A stretch of DNA of 64,000 bases, taken from the NCBI RefSeq assembly GCF_020103695.1, contig NZ_JAHXBF010000035.1, forward strand, positions 1 through 64,000. The letters run 5' to 3'. Shown here in pieces: positions 24,424 through 32,971 of the stretch. The notes beneath the pieces were generated by a model. The model was not told the DNA's origin. It saw only the letters and a list, made by a program, of their open reading frames with translations, and searched no databases. Source of the DNA: Hyalangium versicolor (GTDB taxonomy: Bacteria > Myxococcota > Myxococcia > Myxococcales > Myxococcaceae). How positions within the stretch are numbered: the first letter of the stretch is position 1; each line of letters opens with the position of its first letter. A program made the translations under genes and the position numbers.

Positions 24424-26685
24424 TCACCCAGGCCTGTGGGCCCCGAACAGCGCCGCGATGCGCGCCGCCGAGGTGCCCCGCCCCGTGGGTTTGCCAATCA
24501 GCCGCTCGGGCTTCCGAGAGTTGAGCAGCTCGAATTCCTTGTAGCGATCCACCGCCTGGTGCCACCGGAGCACGCCCGCCATCCACTGCTGCAGCTTCTC
24601 GACGTACTTGTTCAGCTTCTCTCGCGCCTGCGAGTCCAGCTTGTAGTCCTCGACGAGGACGGGCAGCTCCTTGGCGACGATGTGCTCGAACTGCTGCATG
24701 CGCGCGGCCATCAAGTTGTTGACGACCTCGACGGCCCCCTGCTTGTCCAGGTCCAGGAAGCGCTGGACGACGAGCACTCCATTGTTCAGCTCACCCTCGA
24801 ACTCGATCTCCTTCTGGTAGGAGAAGATGTCGTTGGTCAGGCACGCGTAATCGGCGGCCGAGTTCTCCAGCCCGCGCACCGGCCGGGTGTGGAAGATCTC
24901 GGCGGGAATGGCGTCGCCGTGGGCCAGGCGGGACAGGCTCATGGTGAGATCCGAGCCGAACGTCTTCCGGCGCATCTCCACGTAGTCGACCGGATCCGGG
25001 ATGCGGTTCTGCATCAGGTTGGCCAGCTCCCAGAGCCAGCTCTCCGTCATGTCCTGGATGGCCTTGCGGAACAGGTTCCGCGCGTTCGTGGACAAGCCGC
25101 CCGCCGTGCGCGCCCAGAGATCCGCCAGTCCGCGCTCCACCGGGTTGGTGGGGACCTCGGAGAGCGTGGAGGGATCGTCCGGCATGAAGGCCGACAGCCG
25201 GGCGTTGAACAGCTTCGCGCCCGCCATGTTGCGCGAGTTCCCGTAGAGCATCGGGAAGTAGTCGTCGGCGTACGTTCCCCAGACGAGCCAGGACGCCGTC
25301 AGGTCGAGCTCGGGGCCTGTGGCCCCCGGGTTGATGAGCGCGCCGCAGAGCGCCACGTCCGCCACGTCGAACCGGTGGTCGTCCCAGATGTAGCCGCCGG
25401 GAACGCCCGGCAGCACATCCAGCATCCCCATCTGGCGGGCCCACGCCTTGGAGTTCTTCCGCGCGGAATCCAGGTGGGGACTCTGCGTCGTGGTGTACGG
25501 CATGTAGAACTTGGGCTGCTTCACCGGGCCCACGTGCAGGAAGGGCACGTGCGTGAAGCTCTTGAACCGCTTCAGCCCCAGTGCGTCGGGGGACAGGTGC
25601 AGCCGCGCCGACGAGGCGCCCAGGCCCGTGGGGCCCAGCGGGAGCGTCCACCCACCCCCGGAGCCTCCCGCGTCGCGGTTCATGTAGCGGCTCGACCGCA
25701 TGTGCCACTCATGGCCGCCGGACTGCCAGTCCTGGAGCCCTCGGATATAGGTGAGGACGCTCGCCCGCTCGACCGGATCGAGCGCGAACTCCTCGAAGAG
25801 GGGAGGCAGCTCCGCCAGCGCGGTGTTCTCGAACTGGTGGAGTCGCGACGTCAGGATGTCATTGGTGAGATTGGCCGCGCGCTGCGTGTCGACGTCCAGG
25901 AACTTCTCGATCACCAGGACGCAGTTGGAGAGCTCTCCCTCGTGCAGGATCTCCCGCTCGTAGGAGAACAAATCGTTGCGCAGGTGCACCGCGTCCGAGA
26001 ACGTGTCCTTGAGGACCAGCATGGGCCTGGAGGCGGCGATCCGGTCCGGCACCTCGACGAAGACGGCGTGCTCCACCAGGTCCGCCGACCAGGGCGCGCC
26101 ACCCACCTTGCGGCGCATCTCGATGTACTCGATGGGGTTCGAGACGCGGCTCTCGGTGATGTTCGAGAGCTCCCATGTCGACTCCTCGAGCAGGGCCTTG
26201 GTGCTCTGGAAGAACCGGCGCCGCCACTCGATGGACTTGCTGGGCACCGTGCGGTTCCACAGATCGATCAGGCCTCGCTCCACCGGATTGGTGGGCTCGG
26301 GCGTGGGGGAGAGATCGACCGGCATGAACAGCGGCAGCCGGTCCAGATACTTCTTCGCGCCCACCTGATCCTTCGTGACCTTGTAGAGATCCAGGAAGTG
26401 ATCGTCGAAGTAGAAGACCCAGACGTACCAGTCGGTGATCAGGTCCAGCTCTGGGCCCGGCGCCTCGGGGTGCGTGTACGAGCAGAGCAGCGCGTAGTCC
26501 ATCGCGTCGAACTTCTTCTCGGTCCAGATCTCCGGCGTCCCGTCCTTCGAGTCCAGGATCCCCATCTCCCGAGCCCACGCCTTGGAGTGCGTCCGAGCCC
26601 CTTCCAGGTTGGCGTTCAGCCGTGCAGGCCAGGGGATATAGAAGTCGGGGAGTTGAAACGGTTGCTTCGCTTGGGCCGCAGCCAT
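24424..26685 (-). CDS. geoA: Geosmin synthase (germacradienol/geosmin synthase), likely encapsulin cargo
   Basis: This is a 753-residue bifunctional class I terpene synthase with two catalytic domains. In the N-terminal domain, which makes germacradienol from farnesyl diphosphate, the metal motif reads DDHFLD near residue 93 (usually DDHFLE) and the NSE motif is NDLFSYERE near 237. The C-terminal domain has DDYFP near 475 and NDIFSYQKE near 618. The ATG at 26683-26685 gives the characteristic start QPFQLPDFYIPWPARLN. The linker carries GPTGLGASSARL and the extreme C-terminus KPTGRGTSAARI, two copies of one motif lying outside the catalytic folds that could be shell-docking signals (inference). 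Two encapsulin genes follow directly. The length matches known geosmin synthases. Confidence 0.95.
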   Translation of the reverse strand: MAAAQAKQPFQLPDFYIPWPARLNANLEGARTHSKAWAREMGILDSKDGTPEIWTEKKFDAMDYALLCSYTHPEAPGPELDLITDWYVWVFYFDDHFLDLYKVTKDQVGAKKYLDRLPLFMPVDLSPTPEPTNPVERGLIDLWNRTVPSKSIEWRRRFFQSTKALLEESTWELSNITESRVSNPIEYIEMRRKVGGAPWSADLVEHAVFVEVPDRIAASRPMLVLKDTFSDAVHLRNDLFSYEREILHEGELSNCVLVIEKFLDVDTQRAANLTNDILTSRLHQFENTALAELPPLFEEFALDPVERASVLTYIRGLQDWQSGGHEWHMRSSRYMNRDAGGSGGGWTLPLGPTGLGASSARLHLSPDALGLKRFKSFTHVPFLHVGPVKQPKFYMPYTTTQSPHLDSARKNSKAWARQMGMLDVLPGVPGGYIWDDHRFDVADVALCGALINPGATGPELDLTASWLVWGTYADDYFPMLYGNSRNMAGAKLFNARLSAFMPDDPSTLSEVPTNPVERGLADLWARTAGGLSTNARNLFRKAIQDMTESWLWELANLMQNRIPDPVDYVEMRRKTFGSDLTMSLSRLAHGDAIPAEIFHTRPVRGLENSAADYACLTNDIFSYQKEIEFEGELNNGVLVVQRFLDLDKQGAVEVVNNLMAARMQQFEHIVAKELPVLVEDYKLDSQAREKLNKYVEKLQQWMAGVLRWHQAVDRYKEFELLNSRKPERLIGKPTGRGTSAARIAALFGAHRPG

Positions 26686-27148
26686 CGGGGGTTGCCTCGT
26701 CGGATAATCGACACTCTTCTTGAGGGTGGAGGGGTGCGCTGGATCGCGGCGCGTGCGCTCGCGGTGCGCCCAGGGGCATGGGGTGGCAGGTCTCAGGTGA
26801 GAGCGCTCGTGGGGGGAGCACCCGTCTTGTGCGGACCCGATTTGCAGGGGGTGTGCCAGGGCAGGGGAAGGCTCTGTCTCCGGGTTTCCCTCTGAGCCCG
26901 TGGAGGCGCCCGAGGCGGATGGCTGTGTCAGCGCGGGATGTGACACGTCAGGGTCTGCCAGTGACGTGTCAGCACGGTCGGGTGACCCAAACACCGGGCC
27001 CCGAGTGGAATTTTCACGGAGATTTCTTGTCCCCAGCGCCCGCCTGTGCCCTCGCCTCTACGCGGAACGCACTGCGAGTGCGTGTCGGGATGGGTCATCC
27101 TTGTCATGAGGATTCATGGAGACGAGGTAACGAAGAGCGGAGCCGCGC
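26686..27148. other. 463-base divergent intergenic region upstream of the geosmin and encapsulin operon
   Basis: No convincing gene lies here. The reading frame of geosmin synthase stays open for 103 codons upstream, but the translation is low-complexity and unlike family members. The main feature is the perfect inverted repeat at 26941-26971. Promoters for the leftward operon and for the rightward SDR gene must both lie in this stretch, but I could not place -10/-35 elements with confidence. Confidence 0.6.
26941..26971. promoter_or_regulatory. Perfect 10-base inverted repeat, probable operator
   Basis: TGACACGTCA at 26941-26950 and its exact reverse complement TGACGTGTCA at 26962-26971 are separated by 11 bases, putting the arm centres 21 bases (two helical turns) apart. 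Each arm is itself close to a TGACGTCA palindrome. The site lies 256 bases from the geosmin synthase start and 178 from the SDR start, so it could control either or both. The cognate regulator is unknown; the MerR gene at 28054 is a nearby candidate only by position. Confidence 0.6.
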
Positions 27149-28003
27149 ATGAAAACGGTCCAGGGAAAGGTCGCAGCGGTCACGGGAGCCGCCTCGGGTA
27201 TCGGTCGAGCGATGGCGGTGCTGCTCGCTCGGCGCGGGTGCCATGTGGCCCTCTCCGATGTGAACGAGAAGGGGCTCGCGGAGACGGCGGAGGCGTGCCG
27301 GGCCCATGGCGTCCAGGTGCGCGCGACTCGGGTGGATGTGGCGCAGCGGGCCGCGGTGCACACCTGGGCTGACGAGGTGGCGCGGGAATTGGGCGCCGTC
27401 CACATCATCATCAACAACGCGGGCGTCGCCCTGGGCGCCACCATCGAAGACACCCGGTACGAGGACTTCGAGTGGCTCATGAACATCAACTTCTGGGGCG
27501 TGGTGCACGGCACCAAGGCCTTCCTCCCGCACATCCAGGCGGCGGGGGAGGGCCACATCGTCAACGTCTCCAGCGTGTTCGGGCTCATCAGCGTGCCCAC
27601 GCAGGGGGCCTACAACGCCGCGAAGTTCGCGGTGAAGGGCTTCACCGATGCGCTGCGCCAGGAGATGGAGGTCGAGAACAACGCGATCGGCGTCACGTGT
27701 GTCTTCCCGGGCGGCATCAAGACCAACATCGCTCGCAGTTCCCGCACCCGCATCCGGCCTGGCTGGGTGGATGAGCAGTCCGCCGCGAACGTCGAGAAGC
27801 TCTTCTCCACCCCGCCCGAGGACGCGGCCGAGGACATTCTCGCGGCCATCCTCAAGAACCGCAGGCGCCAGCTCATCGGCATCGACGCGGTCTTCATCGA
27901 TCTCATGCAGCGGGTGCTGCCCGTCTTCTACCAGCGGTTCCTTATCGCGGGGGCCCGGAGGCGGCGCTCCCAGATGTTTGGGGGCCGCGCCATGAAGCGC
28001 TGA
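27149..28003 (+). CDS. Short-chain dehydrogenase/reductase (classical SDR)
   Basis: This is a 284-residue SDR from the ATG at 27149. The cofactor motif TGAASGIGRA lies at residues 12-21, NNAG near 89, the catalytic Ser in IVNVSSVFG near 140, and YNAAK (Tyr/Lys) near 155-159. All catalytic residues are present. An acidic residue after the second strand (LSDVNEKG) suggests a preference for NAD over NADP. The C-terminal 50 residues are basic and carry a hydrophobic helix, as in acetoin- or lipid-linked SDRs. A MerR-type regulator follows in the same direction. Substrate unknown. Confidence 0.93.
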   Translation: MKTVQGKVAAVTGAASGIGRAMAVLLARRGCHVALSDVNEKGLAETAEACRAHGVQVRATRVDVAQRAAVHTWADEVARELGAVHIIINNAGVALGATIEDTRYEDFEWLMNINFWGVVHGTKAFLPHIQAAGEGHIVNVSSVFGLISVPTQGAYNAAKFAVKGFTDALRQEMEVENNAIGVTCVFPGGIKTNIARSSRTRIRPGWVDEQSAANVEKLFSTPPEDAAEDILAAILKNRRRQLIGIDAVFIDLMQRVLPVFYQRFLIAGARRRRSQMFGGRAMKR

Positions 28004-28053
28004 GGAAGGAGGGAGGGAGGGCCGCATCCGCCCCTCTGGCCGGGGACCCAGCC

Positions 28054-28848
28054 ATGCCGTACTCTCGCGACATGAGTGGTGGTGGCGAGCGGCGCCGGAA
28101 ACGGGGCGTTGAGCAGCGAGGCAAGGTGGCGGTGGATCGCTCCGCCTTCCCCTATCGGATGAAGGATCTGTGCGAGCGCGCGGGCCTGTCGCGGCAAGTC
28201 GTGCACTTCTACATCCAGCAGGGCCTGCTGCCGGAGGGACAGAAGACGGGCCGCAACATGGCCTTCTACAGCGAGCAGCACCTGAAGCGGTTGAGCCTCA
28301 TCCGCCAGCTCCAGGAGGAGCGCTTCCTGCCGCTGCGCGCCATCCGCGCCATGCTGGGCGAGAGCGAGGAGCGCTTCACCCCCAAGCAGCGTGAGCTCAT
28401 CACCGAGATCCGCCAGCGCCTGGGGCCCACGCTCGGCACCGAGCGCCTGCCCGACACCGTGGGCGCGGACGAGCTGCTCGAGGAGACGGGCGTTCGCGGC
28501 TCGGACCTGGAGCGCATGGTCGAACTGGGCATCCTGGCCACGAGCAAGCAGGGCGGGCGCACGGTGCTGGCGCGCGATGACACGTTCATCGTGGAGCTGT
28601 GGAGCCAACTGAAGGAGGCCGGCTTCACCGAGGAGCTTGGCTTCCAGGTGGATGATCTGCTGCTCTACTCCAAGGCCATGTCGAAGCTCTTCGTGGGCGA
28701 GGCTCAGCTCCTGAGCGATCGACTCACCGGCCGGCTCCCTCCCAAGGAGGCGGCGGCGATGGTGGAGCGCGTCCTGCCCATCATCAACACCTTCCTCGTC
28801 CACTACCACACCGCCCAGGTCCGGAACTTCCTCGCCATGCACCGGTGA
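28054..28848 (+). CDS. MerR-family transcriptional regulator
   Basis: This is a 264-residue protein if started at the ATG at 28054; an ATG six codons later is equally good. After a basic head, a MerR-type winged helix-turn-helix spans about residues 34-105 (YRMKDLCERAGLSRQVVHFY, then IQQGLLPEG and FYSEQHLKRLSLIRQLQEE). A second helical region follows that resembles another DNA-binding or dimerisation module (ADELLEETGVRGSDLERMVE), then an effector part without Cys, so it is not a metal-sensing MerR. It lies 50 bases after the SDR gene, which may be its target. Confidence 0.88.
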   Translation: MPYSRDMSGGGERRRKRGVEQRGKVAVDRSAFPYRMKDLCERAGLSRQVVHFYIQQGLLPEGQKTGRNMAFYSEQHLKRLSLIRQLQEERFLPLRAIRAMLGESEERFTPKQRELITEIRQRLGPTLGTERLPDTVGADELLEETGVRGSDLERMVELGILATSKQGGRTVLARDDTFIVELWSQLKEAGFTEELGFQVDDLLLYSKAMSKLFVGEAQLLSDRLTGRLPPKEAAAMVERVLPIINTFLVHYHTAQVRNFLAMHR

Positions 28849-28888
28849 GGAATCCTTGGGTGGACCCGGGCAGAGGCTGGAGGCTGCC

Positions 28889-29962
28889 TTACCGGCGCGG
28901 TGAGATCTTCACGTTGCCGAAGACTCCTCCGCGCAGCGTCGGCAGTTGGAGGAAGTCGTGCGGGAAGCCCAGCTCGATCGCGCTGGCCTCCTGGAGCTTC
29001 GCGAGCGCGTCGGCGGGGAACTCGACTTCGAGCGCCTTCAGGTTGTCCTCGAGCTGCTCGAATGTCCGCGCGCCGATGATGGGCGCCACGACGGTGGGGT
29101 TCTGCAGCGTCCAGGCGATGGCCACCTGCGCGGGCGTGCGCTCGATCCGGGCCGCGACTTCCTTCACGGCCTCGGCGATGGCCAGCCCGCGCTCGGACAG
29201 TGAGCCCTTGGCCAGGGTGATCGTCTTCCGCGAGCCCGTGACGCTGGCTCCGTTGGTGGGCCCGCCGAGATCCGTCTTCGAGTACTTGCCCGTCAGCACT
29301 CCGCCCGCCAGCGGTGACCAGGGCAGGACTCCCAGGCCCAATTCCTTGGCCATGGGGATCAGTTCTCGCTCCACCGTGCGCTCCAGGAGGCTGTATTCGA
29401 TCTGCAGCGCGACCAATGGCGCCCAGCCGCGCAGGTCCGCGATCGTCTGCATGCGGGAGATCTGCCAGGCCGGCGTGTCCGAGATTCCCAGGTAGAGCAC
29501 CTTGCCGGAGCGGACCAGATCGTCCATCGCCCGGAGCACCTCCTCCACCGGGGTCAGCTCGTCCCAGACGTGGAGGTAGAGCAGGTCGATGTAGTCTGTC
29601 TTCAGCCGCACCAGGCTCTGCTCCACCGAGCGGACCATGCTCTTGCGGTGGTTGCCGCCCGCGTTCGGATCATCCGGACGCCGGGACATCGTGTACTTGG
29701 TGGCCAGCACCAGCCGCTCGCGCTTCTCGGCCGAGAATTTCCCGACGAGTTGCTCCGAGGTGCCGTTGGTGTAGTTGCTGGCCGTGTCGATGAAGTTGCC
29801 GCCACGGTCCACGTAGGCATCGAACTGGCGGCGCGAGTCCGCTTCGTTCGCGCCCCAGCCCCAGTCGGAGCCGAAGGTCATCGTCCCGAGCGACAGGGGC
29901 GACACGCGCAGGCCCGAGCGGCCCAGCAGGCGGTAGGTATCCAGGGAAAGCTTCGCACTCAT
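28889..29962 (-). CDS. Aldo/keto reductase
   Basis: This is a 357-residue aldo/keto reductase from the ATG at 29960-29962, preceded by GGGAGGACGTC. The tetrad is visible: Asp and Tyr in FIDTASNYTNG, Lys in VLATKYTMS and His in LLYLHVWDE. GISDTPAWQI and LGVLPWSPLAGG follow, and the cofactor loop is PIIGARTFEQLEDN. It belongs to the group of about 350 residues (YghZ/IolS-like). It diverges from a LysR gene, which probably controls it. Substrate unknown. Confidence 0.93.
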   Translation of the reverse strand: MSAKLSLDTYRLLGRSGLRVSPLSLGTMTFGSDWGWGANEADSRRQFDAYVDRGGNFIDTASNYTNGTSEQLVGKFSAEKRERLVLATKYTMSRRPDDPNAGGNHRKSMVRSVEQSLVRLKTDYIDLLYLHVWDELTPVEEVLRAMDDLVRSGKVLYLGISDTPAWQISRMQTIADLRGWAPLVALQIEYSLLERTVERELIPMAKELGLGVLPWSPLAGGVLTGKYSKTDLGGPTNGASVTGSRKTITLAKGSLSERGLAIAEAVKEVAARIERTPAQVAIAWTLQNPTVVAPIIGARTFEQLEDNLKALEVEFPADALAKLQEASAIELGFPHDFLQLPTLRGGVFGNVKISPRR

Positions 29963-30079
29963 GACGTCCTCCCGAAGGCAGCCACGCCAGGTGGCCGCTC
30001 GACGGGGGGAAGAATGGGAGGCACGGCTTTTTAGATCATGAGGCATAATCTGAATGGGCTTTGAAGCAGGAGGTACAGA

Positions 30080-30976
30080 ATGCGAGGGAGCGAGTTCGCC
30101 GAGCTCACCGCCTTTGCGGCCGTCGCCGAGCACAAGAGCTTCTCCCGAGCCGCGGCCCATCTGCGTGTCTCACCGTCGGCGCTCAGCCAGACGATCCGCC
30201 AGCTCGAGGAGCGGCTTGGGGCTCGCCTGCTGAACCGGACGACTCGCAGCGTGGCGCTCAGCAAGGCCGGGGAGCGGTTGCTGGCGCGGATCGTCCCGGC
30301 GATCTCGGATCTCGATGGAGCCGTCGCCGAGGTCCTGGAGATGCGAGACACGCCCTCCGGGAGCCTGCGCATCAACGCTCCCCGGCTCGCCGCCGTGCAG
30401 TTCCTGGGGCCCCTGCTCAGCTCCTTCCACGCCGCCTATCCGGACATCATCGTGGAGGTGCAGGTGGAGGACGCGATGGCGGACATCGTCGCCGGAGGCT
30501 TCGACGCGGGCGTCCGGCTGGGCGAGAGCCTGGCGAAGGACATGGTGGCGGTGAGGCTCGGCAGAGACCAGGAGATGGCGGCGGTCGGCTCGCCCGAATA
30601 CTTCGCTCGATATGGAGTGCCCAGGACGCCGAAGGAACTGCACGCGCACCAGTGCCTCAACTGGCGTTGGACCGCGGAAGGGAGCCTCTATCGCTGGGAG
30701 TTCGTGAAGAGAGGCAAGGAGTTCGAGGTGGCCGTCGAGGGGCCGCTGATCGTCAACGACTCAGAGCTCCTCATGCGAGCGGCGCTCGATGGGATGGGGA
30801 TCGCCTATGTGTTCGAGGAGCACGCGCGGCCCTGGCTCGAGGCAGGCCAGCTTCAGCGCGTGCTGGCTGAGTGGGCTCCGAAGTTTCCGGGCTACTACCT
30901 GTATTACCCGAGCCGCCGTCAGGTGCCGGCGCCGCTGCGTGCCTTCATCGAATTCATCCGGGGCCAGCAACCCTGA
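30080..30976 (+). CDS. LysR-family transcriptional regulator
   Basis: This is a 298-residue regulator. The ATG at 30080 follows GGAGGT at good spacing. The winged helix-turn-helix lies at residues 3-62 (LTAFAAVAEHKSFSRAAAHL, then SPSALSQTIRQLEERLGARL and NRTTRSVALSKAGERL). The effector-binding domain follows from about 90 (GSLRINAPRLAAVQFLGPLL), resembling the group that regulates divergent oxidoreductases. It is transcribed away from the aldo/keto reductase at 28889-29962 across 117 bases and is likely to regulate that gene and itself. Confidence 0.94.
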   Translation: MRGSEFAELTAFAAVAEHKSFSRAAAHLRVSPSALSQTIRQLEERLGARLLNRTTRSVALSKAGERLLARIVPAISDLDGAVAEVLEMRDTPSGSLRINAPRLAAVQFLGPLLSSFHAAYPDIIVEVQVEDAMADIVAGGFDAGVRLGESLAKDMVAVRLGRDQEMAAVGSPEYFARYGVPRTPKELHAHQCLNWRWTAEGSLYRWEFVKRGKEFEVAVEGPLIVNDSELLMRAALDGMGIAYVFEEHARPWLEAGQLQRVLAEWAPKFPGYYLYYPSRRQVPAPLRAFIEFIRGQQP

Positions 30977-31069
30977 AGCCCTGTCAACCAGGTCAAGAGA
31001 GTGCTGCGGTGACCCCATGGAGAAGAGTATCCTGGTTCCAAATGGTCCGTGTCCCAGAGGGAGATTGAG

Positions 31070-32071
31070 GTGCGCTGTACGCTGGCGCCCATCGGAGTAA
31101 GCCTTGTGTGCGCACTGGGAGTGTCCTTGGCAGGGGCATGCAAGCAGAGCAGCTCGGATGCTCCAGCAGCTCATGTTCCGGCCCCAAGCTCTTCGCACGA
31201 GGCGGATTCAACCGACAGGAGTAGACCGTCGGGGGGCAGGGTGCTCGCCATTGCCGGCAGATTCAGTGGCGGGTCGTCGGCAGGGACGATGGACATCAGC
31301 AACCGGTACGCATCCACCGTCATGCTCACGGCAGATGCTGATCGGGTTCATGCAAGTTGCAGCGGCATTCTCCTGAGCCAACGGGTGGCGCTGACAGCAG
31401 CCAGCTGTTTGTGCCCGCCGCGGCAGTCCGCGGCGCATGGAGTTCCTGACAAGGGCCCCGTGGGCCCTTCGGCCTGTGCTGAGCGTGCGTTCCTTCGCAC
31501 GGTTCGCTATGGCAAGGTGAAGTACGCTGAACTCGAGGAGGAATCGTCTGAGAAGATCTTCCGAGGGTTCACGGGTGAGGTTCGAGTCCACCCTGAGTTC
31601 AAGCTTGAACGCGATGGTCAAGGCGCCGTGCTGACCACCCATGCTGATCTCGCCATCATCATCCTGGATTCGCCTGTGAAGGATGAACTGCCGCAGGTTT
31701 CATTCTCTGAGACCGAGGTTCAGGATAACGAAGCCCTCGTCATGGTGGGCTATGGAGACGATCCGCGGTTTCTTGGCGTCCCCGGGGTTCGTTACTTCAG
31801 GCACAACAAAGTTACCCAGCCTCATGGAACCGCAGACGGAAGGCTCCTTTATGAGCAGCAAGGTGCCTTCGTTTTCAATGGGTATACAGGCGGCCCATGC
31901 TTTCGGGAAGACACGAACCATCGGTGGTTGGTTGGAATCGCGAGCGTTGGCTCTGATAAGGAACTCGCCTTCACAAGTACGTACTTCTTCAGGGATTGGC
32001 TACACGCCGAGCTCCAACGCGCGGCAAGCTTGGGCTCCAGCACGGCGCCTGCATCAAAGCACCCCAGGTGA
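31070..32071 (+). CDS. Trypsin-like protein lacking two catalytic residues (predicted pseudoprotease), exported
   Basis: I chose the GTG at 31070, seven codons inside the longest frame, because GGGAG sits six bases before it. This gives 333 residues with a signal peptide ending in SLAGAC (a somewhat atypical lipobox). The chymotrypsin fold is plain (STVMLTADADRVHASCSGIL, then HADLAIIILDSP and WLVGIASVGSD). However, the catalytic His position reads LTAASCLC instead of TAAHC, and the catalytic Ser position reads GYTGGPCF instead of GDSGGPC; Asp is kept. It should therefore be inactive. It stands six bases before an intact paralogue. Base composition is lower in GC than in neighbours. Possible roles are an inhibitor, decoy or binding partner. 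Confidence 0.85.
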   Translation: MRCTLAPIGVSLVCALGVSLAGACKQSSSDAPAAHVPAPSSSHEADSTDRSRPSGGRVLAIAGRFSGGSSAGTMDISNRYASTVMLTADADRVHASCSGILLSQRVALTAASCLCPPRQSAAHGVPDKGPVGPSACAERAFLRTVRYGKVKYAELEEESSEKIFRGFTGEVRVHPEFKLERDGQGAVLTTHADLAIIILDSPVKDELPQVSFSETEVQDNEALVMVGYGDDPRFLGVPGVRYFRHNKVTQPHGTADGRLLYEQQGAFVFNGYTGGPCFREDTNHRWLVGIASVGSDKELAFTSTYFFRDWLHAELQRAASLGSSTAPASKHPR

Positions 32072-32077
32072 AGGTTT

Positions 32078-32911
32078 ATGCTCGCTCATCGGAACCACTC
32101 TTGGAAGGCACTCTTGCTCGCCCTCGTAGTCTTCGAGGGCGCATGTGCCACAACTCCTGATACTCACTTCTCCGTGGCGAAAGGCATGAATGATTATGCC
32201 AACCGCTATCGGTCAACTGTCTTCGTATCGACGCCCGCAGGCAATTGCAGTGGTGTTCTCATTGCTCCGCGCCTTGTGCTCTCCTCGGCGCATTGTTTCT
32301 GTCTGCCAATGGATTTCGAGAGCCGAGCCGGAGTCAATGTCTATACGAACGCGAAGTGCGAGAAGAAGGCACTTGTCTGGGCTTATCGCTATCAGCAAGA
32401 GAATGGGGTGTGGGTGGACGTGCCGGGCTTCTCCAGGGGCACTGTCATAGCGCACGAGAGCTTCAGGTCCGAGATCCAGGATGGGAAGGTCAAGAGCCAC
32501 TTCGCGGACCTCGCCGTCATTCGGCTGGAGTCGGCGATGGAGGGTGTCAATCCCGATGGGAACATGCCTGAGGTAGAGGTGAAGCCCAATGAGCAGTTGG
32601 TTTTGGTGGGGTATGGGCCGAGTGTGCAAGACGGCGCCGATCCTGGAGTGCGGCGCTTCGGCAGAAATCTGGTGACGGAAGTCATCACGACGCGCGAGAC
32701 CAAGGAGTTCCGGTTCAGTATGGGCGGAGTTCACGTCGTAGCGGGCGACAGCGGCGGCCCCTGCTTTCGCGAGACTGCAGAGGGGCGCTGGCTCGTCGGA
32801 ATCAGTGGGGGGTGGACCAAGGCCAAGGGAAGCCACGAGTCTTGGTTCACAAGCATCTTCTATTTCCGAGACTGGATTGAACGCCAGAAGCGGGACCCGA
32901 GCGTCAACTGA
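32078..32911 (+). CDS. Trypsin-like serine protease, exported, catalytic triad intact
   Basis: This 277-residue protein starts six bases after the stop of its inactive paralogue, so the pair forms an operon. A signal peptide (ALLLALVVFEGACA) may end at a Cys, although Glu at position -3 is unusual for a lipobox. The triad is complete: His in SSAHCFCLP near residue 71, Asp in HFADLAVIRL near 147, and Ser in VAGDSGGPCF near 225, with the SGGPC oxyanion loop. Extra Cys pairs suggest disulfides, consistent with export. Substrate unknown. GC content and codon use are lower than in the surrounding genes, hinting at acquisition. Confidence 0.9.
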   Translation: MLAHRNHSWKALLLALVVFEGACATTPDTHFSVAKGMNDYANRYRSTVFVSTPAGNCSGVLIAPRLVLSSAHCFCLPMDFESRAGVNVYTNAKCEKKALVWAYRYQQENGVWVDVPGFSRGTVIAHESFRSEIQDGKVKSHFADLAVIRLESAMEGVNPDGNMPEVEVKPNEQLVLVGYGPSVQDGADPGVRRFGRNLVTEVITTRETKEFRFSMGGVHVVAGDSGGPCFRETAEGRWLVGISGGWTKAKGSHESWFTSIFYFRDWIERQKRDPSVN

Positions 32912-32971
32912 GAAGCACCTTCTTTGGGCGAGAGGCGGGAGATGTTGCCGCGCCTCTCTGCTCTGTCCCAG

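Noticed and set aside
24436..26895. Long plus-strand open frame across the geosmin synthase gene
   Set aside because: Shadow of the GC-rich minus-strand gene. The product is Val/Arg/Leu-rich, with no recognisable motif, while the minus strand shows full geosmin synthase motifs.
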